NCBI RefSeq assembly: GCF_000761445.1
Contig: NZ_KN196470.1
Location: 229,447 to 293,446 of the forward strand
Length of the DNA: 64,000 nt
Reading direction: 5' to 3'
Source of the DNA: Oleiagrimonas soli
Lineage (GTDB): Bacteria; Pseudomonadota; Gammaproteobacteria; Xanthomonadales; Rhodanobacteraceae
The translations under genes and the position numbers were made by a program. Positions within the stretch are counted from its first letter, which is position 1. Every line of letters starts with the position of its first letter. Positions 60,492 through 64,000 of this stretch are shown here, one piece after another. The notes beneath the pieces are model-generated. The model searched no databases. It worked only from the letters and a program-made list of their open reading frames with translations, and was not told the DNA's origin.

Positions 60492-61673
60492 ATGCACATC
60501 GGCATCGTTACCGAAACCTATCCGCCGGAGACTAACGGCGTCGCGCTGACCGTGCAGAGCATGGTGCAGGGCCTGCGCGCGCGCGGGCACAGCGTGCACC
60601 TGGTGCGGCCGCGGCAGCGCGACGAGGCGGACGCGGACGACACGATGCTGGCGCCGGCTGCGGCGATTCCCGGCTACGCCACGTTGCGTTTCGGCTGGCC
60701 GGTCGATCGCCGTCTGAAGCGCGCCTGGCGTGCCCGCCGTCCGGATGCGATCTACGTGGCGACCGAGGGACCGCTCGGCGCCTGCGCCCTGCGCTGTGCG
60801 CGACGCCTCGGCATTCCGGCCACGACCGGCTTCCATACCCGCTTCGACCATTACGCCACGCATTACGGACTGGGCTGGCTGACGCCGCTGGTGCGCGCTT
60901 ACCTGCGCCGCTTCCACCGTCGCGCCGCTGCGACCCTGGTGCCCACCGACGCCCTGGCGCGCGAGCTGCGCACGCTGGGCGTGGAGAACGTGCGCCTGCT
61001 GCATCGCGCGGTCGACACGGTGCAGTTCGATCCGGTGCACCGCGACGACGAGCTGCGCGCGCAGTGGGGCGCGAGCGAGCGCACGCCGGTGATGCTCTAC
61101 GTCGGTCGTATCGCGCCGGAGAAGAACCTACAGCTAGCGATCCACGCCTACTACGCGATGCGCCAGCGCTGTCCGGACTTGCGCTACGTGTGGGTTGGCG
61201 ACGGGCCGGCGCGCGAGGCGGTGCAGCGCGCGCATCCCGAATTCGTGTTCATGGGCATGCAGCACGACGAGGCGCTGGCGCGATGCTACGCCAGCGCCGA
61301 CGTGTTCGTGTTTCCCAGCCGCAGCGAGACCTTCGGCAACGTGATCCTGGAAGCGCTGGCCAGCGGGCTGCCGACGGTTGCCTTCGACAGCGGCGCCGCG
61401 CACGAGCACGTGCGCAGCGGCCACAACGGTTATCTGATCGACGACGGCGACGAAGCCGCGTTCACCGCCGCCTGCGTCAAGCTGATCCGCGACGAGCGTT
61501 ACCGCGACATGCGCGCCAGCGCGCGCGGCAGCGTGGCCGCGCTGAATCCGGACGCGGTGATCGCCGATTTCGAGACCCTGCTGCTCGGCGTGCACGCGTC
61601 GGGCCGCGCGCCGCGGCAGGCGCGCGCGCTGGGTTTCACCGGGCATCCTCGTGACAGTGGAGCGCGCACATGA
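60492..61673 (+). CDS. GT4-family glycosyltransferase
   Basis: A 393-residue GT-B enzyme. The N-terminus MHIGIVTETYPPETNGVA is typical of GT4 enzymes that act on lipids (alpha-mannosyl or glucosyl transferases). The C-terminal nucleotide-sugar domain has VMLYVGRIAPEKNLQL and the EX7E motif in SRSETFGNVILEALASG. It is related to the family of PimB/MgtA- and sulfoquinovosyl-type enzymes, so it may glycosylate diacylglycerol or another lipid at the cytoplasmic membrane face. AAAGGTG precedes the ATG. Its stop overlaps the PAP2 phosphatase start by four bases, so the two are coupled. Confidence 0.9.
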   Translation: MHIGIVTETYPPETNGVALTVQSMVQGLRARGHSVHLVRPRQRDEADADDTMLAPAAAIPGYATLRFGWPVDRRLKRAWRARRPDAIYVATEGPLGACALRCARRLGIPATTGFHTRFDHYATHYGLGWLTPLVRAYLRRFHRRAAATLVPTDALARELRTLGVENVRLLHRAVDTVQFDPVHRDDELRAQWGASERTPVMLYVGRIAPEKNLQLAIHAYYAMRQRCPDLRYVWVGDGPAREAVQRAHPEFVFMGMQHDEALARCYASADVFVFPSRSETFGNVILEALASGLPTVAFDSGAAHEHVRSGHNGYLIDDGDEAAFTAACVKLIRDERYRDMRASARGSVAALNPDAVIADFETLLLGVHASGRAPRQARALGFTGHPRDSGART

Positions 61674-62227
61674 AACCTCTCGATCAGCTTCCCGTGGTCT
61701 CGCATCCGACCCTGGACATGCGCCTGTGCACGCACGCCAACCGCTGGGGCGCGCGGCGTGCGATCGGGCGTCTGTTCGCGATCGTCAGCCGGCTCGGCGA
61801 TGGCGTGTTCTGGTACGTGCTGATGGCGGCGCTGGCCGTGCTCGGTGGCGCGCGCGGCCTGCAGGCGGCGGCGCACATGGCGCTGACGGGACTGTCCGCG
61901 CTGCTGCTCTACCGCGCACTGAAGGGCTGGACCAAGCGGCCGCGCCCGTTCCGCGCCTGTCCCGGCATCATCGCGCACGTGCCGCCGCTGGACGAGTTCA
62001 GCTTTCCCTCCGGCCACACGTTGCAGGCCGTGGCCTTCACCCTGGTGGCGCTGGCGTATTTCCCGGTGCTGGCGGCGTTGCTGATGCCGTTCACCATCCT
62101 GGTGGCGCTGTCGCGCGTGGTGCTGGGGCTGCACTATCCCAGCGACGTGCTGGCGGCCTGCGTGATCGGCGGCGCGCTGGGCAGCCTGTCGCTGTACGCG
62201 GTGCAGGGCGTGTCGTTCTGGCTGTAG
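61670..62227 (+). CDS. PAP2-family membrane phosphatase
   Basis: A 185-residue membrane protein with the three PAP2 motifs: KGWTKRPRP (Lys85 to Pro92), PSGH (residues 113-116) and SRVVLGLHYPSD (His155). Five or six hydrophobic helices carry the site to the periplasmic face. The family dephosphorylates phosphatidic acid, phosphatidylglycerol phosphate or undecaprenyl diphosphate. Coupled to a lipid-type GT4 gene (ATGA overlap), it may supply diacylglycerol as acceptor; this is inference. Confidence 0.91.
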   Translation: MKPLDQLPVVSHPTLDMRLCTHANRWGARRAIGRLFAIVSRLGDGVFWYVLMAALAVLGGARGLQAAAHMALTGLSALLLYRALKGWTKRPRPFRACPGIIAHVPPLDEFSFPSGHTLQAVAFTLVALAYFPVLAALLMPFTILVALSRVVLGLHYPSDVLAACVIGGALGSLSLYAVQGVSFWL

Positions 62228-62231
62228 GCGC

Positions 62232-62576
62232 TCAGCGTTTCGGCAGGCGCGCACGCGCGCTGTCGCGTACGTCGACGTCGAACAGCACGTCCAGCGCATG
62301 GCCGTCCGGGGTGTCGAAGCGCAGCGACAGGCCGTCTCGAGTGGGCAGTCGCTCGGCGTAGGCGTCGAGCATCGTGCGCGGCACGATCAGCACCCAGGCA
62401 TCGCCGTCGAGACGCCAGTCGGGCTGCGCGTCCTCGCCGGCGCGCACGCGCTGCACGGCGACGTGTCCGTGCGGCAGCGCGCTGCGGTTCTCCACCGTCT
62501 CGCCGGCGCGCAGTTGCGCGAACTCATCTTCCTGCAGGCGAATGCGCAGGCTCTGCGCCTGCAGTTGCACTCTCAT
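62232..62576 (-). CDS. Small hypothetical protein of the moeA-mobA operon
   Basis: A 114-residue soluble protein. It begins MRVQLQAQSLRIRLQEDEF, text resembling small proteins now grouped as DUF7009 (from memory). It has no metal-binding pattern or membrane segment. The start overlaps the mobA stop by four bases (ATGA), and the stop lies five bases past the PAP2 stop on the other strand. Position at the end of a molybdenum cofactor operon suggests a role there, but nothing in the sequence shows it. Confidence 0.75.
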   Translation of the reverse strand: MRVQLQAQSLRIRLQEDEFAQLRAGETVENRSALPHGHVAVQRVRAGEDAQPDWRLDGDAWVLIVPRTMLDAYAERLPTRDGLSLRFDTPDGHALDVLFDVDVRDSARARLPKR

Positions 62577-63136
62577 GGTTGCACCTCGTCCCAGTCGGCT
62601 TGCGTGTTGCAGTCGCGCAGCTGCGCGGTTTCGGCGGCGGACAGCGGCAGGGCGTGCGCGCCGACGCGCTGCCGCAGTGCGCGCAGCGAGCGGGCGCGGT
62701 CGTCGTCGGCTGCCATCAACGCGTCCAGCGCGGCGCGCGTTTCCGCGTCCACGCGCAGGCGCATCGGCAGCACGTGATCGGCGAAATGCACGCAGGCGGC
62801 GCAGGCTTCGGCCGTGCGCAGGCGCGCCAGCAGGGCGGGCGTGAGGCGTGGCATGTCGACCGGCACGATCAGCAGCGCCACGTCGCCGAGCGCATCGACC
62901 ACGCTGCTCAATCCGCCCAGCGGACCGCGTTGCGGGTGACGGTCGGGGATCGCCAGCGGGTGCGCGCGCGCGCCGCTGATGCGTACGTCGTCGACGCCGG
63001 CGGCGAGCAGCGTGGCGCATTGATGTTCCAGCAGCGGTCGGCCCTGCCAATGCAGCAGCGCCTTGTCGCGACCCATGCGCGAGGAACGGCCGCCGGCCAG
63101 CACCACGCCGATGCAGGGCGTTCCGGCGTCGCTCAC
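62573..63136 (-). CDS. mobA: Molybdenum cofactor guanylyltransferase
   Basis: A 187-residue protein, the usual MobA length. The N-terminus has the GTP-binding signature LAGGRSSRMGRDKALL, followed by GPLGGLSSVVDAL and VPVDMPRL (metal-binding Asp). MobA attaches GMP to molybdopterin to form the bis-MGD cofactor in the cytoplasm. The start is a GTG at 63136 that overlaps the moeA stop (GTGA); no ATG lies at a suitable place. The downstream small gene is overlapped in the same way, so three genes are translationally chained. Confidence 0.94.
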   Translation of the reverse strand: MSDAGTPCIGVVLAGGRSSRMGRDKALLHWQGRPLLEHQCATLLAAGVDDVRISGARAHPLAIPDRHPQRGPLGGLSSVVDALGDVALLIVPVDMPRLTPALLARLRTAEACAACVHFADHVLPMRLRVDAETRAALDALMAADDDRARSLRALRQRVGAHALPLSAAETAQLRDCNTQADWDEVQP

Positions 63137-64000
63137 GCGGGAATCGTATCCGGCCACGGTGCTTCCAGGTGACCGGGACCGTACACGGCCACCGGCGTGC
63201 CGGCGTGGATCTGTTCGTGACCGGCCGGGATCACCACCCAGCAATTCGCGGCGGCCAGCGGACGGATGCGATACGACTCCTGGCCATCCAGGATGTGCAC
63301 CGAAAGCTGCCCGCGCGCGTCCGCGCCGAGCCGCGCCTTGAGGTGGAAGCGCAGCGAAGGCTTGACCCGATAGTCGTGAGCCAGTGGCACGAATAGTGGT
63401 TGTTCCGGCGGCAGGCCAACGCGTGCGCGCAGCGCCGGTTCGACGAAGAAACGCAGACCGACCGCGCCGGAGATCGGATTGCCGGGCAGGCCGAACCACT
63501 GCAGGCCGTCGTCCAGCCGCGCGTACAGCAGCGGCTTGCCGGGACGGATCGCGACCTTGTGGAACAGCGCCGTGCCGCCCAGACGCTGCAGCGCCTCGGG
63601 CACGAAGTCGTAGCGGCCCATCGACACCGCGCCGGTGCTCAGCAGCATCTGCGCACCGGCGTCGCGCGCGCGTTGCAGCGCGGCGAGGAAGGCGTCGATG
63701 TCGTCGCCGACGGTTTCCACATGCACCACCTCGGCGCCGGCGCGGCGCAGACGTTCGGCAAGGAACGGCGCGTTGCTGTTGCGGATCTGGCCGGGGCCGA
63801 GCGGCTGCGTCGGATCGTCGACCAGCTCGCGTCCGGTGCACAGCAGCGCCGCGCGCGGACGCGCCGCCACCGCCACTTCGGCCACGCCGAGCGCGGCCAG
63901 CAGCATCAGGTGATTCGGCGTGACGCGTTCGCCGGCGTGCATCACCGTGTCGCCCTGCGGCACGTCGGAACCGGCCGGGCGCAGGTTGGCGGCCGGCGCG
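63133..64000 (-). CDS. moeA: Molybdopterin molybdenumtransferase, C-terminal part
   Basis: About 288 residues of MoeA; the N-terminal third lies beyond the window end. The catalytic domain is visible: RPRAALLCTGRELVD, GQIRNSNAPFLAERLRRAGA, STGAVSMGRYDFV (with the molybdopterin-binding GxxSxGxxD type text), FHKVAIRPGKPLLYA, GLPGNPISGAVG, and the C-terminal domain to LEAPWPDTIPA. MoeA inserts molybdate into adenylated molybdopterin. The stop overlaps the mobA start by four bases. The truncation is from the window edge. Confidence 0.94.
   Translation of the reverse strand, partial: APAANLRPAGSDVPQGDTVMHAGERVTPNHLMLLAALGVAEVAVAARPRAALLCTGRELVDDPTQPLGPGQIRNSNAPFLAERLRRAGAEVVHVETVGDDIDAFLAALQRARDAGAQMLLSTGAVSMGRYDFVPEALQRLGGTALFHKVAIRPGKPLLYARLDDGLQWFGLPGNPISGAVGLRFFVEPALRARVGLPPEQPLFVPLAHDYRVKPSLRFHLKARLGADARGQLSVHILDGQESYRIRPLAAANCWVVIPAGHEQIHAGTPVAVYGPGHLEAPWPDTIPA

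Overview
The window is chromosomal DNA from a GC-rich gammaproteobacterium. Protein content and genome style (Tat-exported mannosidases, long secreted RHS proteins, a tandem CCCGAAT array, a paired CCCGGCGAAAGCCGGG hairpin element) fit Xanthomonadales, most likely Rhodanobacteraceae (Dyella/Rhodanobacter/Luteibacter-like). This is inferred from memory of family members, not from a search. I see no rRNA, tRNA, CRISPR array, intact insertion sequence or prophage. Most of the window is densely packed housekeeping and envelope genes; one block at about 50.6-58.75 kb is clearly AT-richer and looks acquired.

Layout. 0-6 kb: the end of rdgC, a YgjP-like metalloprotease, and a sulfate-assimilation unit (SLC13 permease, cysD, cysNC). 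6-16 kb: an M1 aminopeptidase with an alpha/beta hydrolase, plsB-ubiE, a lipoprotein, a class B-like acid phosphatase lipoprotein and an AI-2E-type permease. 16.5-23 kb: rep, a halogenase-like flavoprotein, tdk with a degraded zinc site, a hypothetical protein, a methyltransferase and mutM. 23-31 kb: an S10 carboxypeptidase followed by a mannoside-degrading run (GH2 beta-mannosidase, GH125, GH92), the last two with Tat-like leaders. 31-38 kb: lhr, a duplicated-BON periplasmic protein, a 50-residue DUF3309-type peptide and fghA. 38-48.4 kb: a secreted trypsin-like protease, two diguanylate cyclases, an EF-hand protein, and kup with a kdpD/kdpE-like pair whose kinase lacks the usual N-terminal KdpD domain. 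48.8-50.5 kb: a class IV aminotransferase overlapping a sulfotransferase-like gene.

The most unusual locus is at 51.2-58.3 kb. Three consecutive genes, each with its own signal peptide and ribosome binding site, together cover what is normally one long secreted RHS protein: the N-terminal region, the YD-repeat shell followed by five fibronectin-III-like repeats, and the RHS-associated core with a variable C-terminus. A Sel1-repeat gene overlaps the end of the third gene and may be its partner or immunity protein. The cuts fall where the text of a canonical RHS chain would otherwise continue, which suggests a gene-fission RHS system assembled outside the cytoplasm.

58.7-64 kb: a GT39 membrane glycosyltransferase, a GT4 glycosyltransferase coupled to a PAP2 phosphatase, and a molybdenum-cofactor operon (moeA partial, mobA, small protein).
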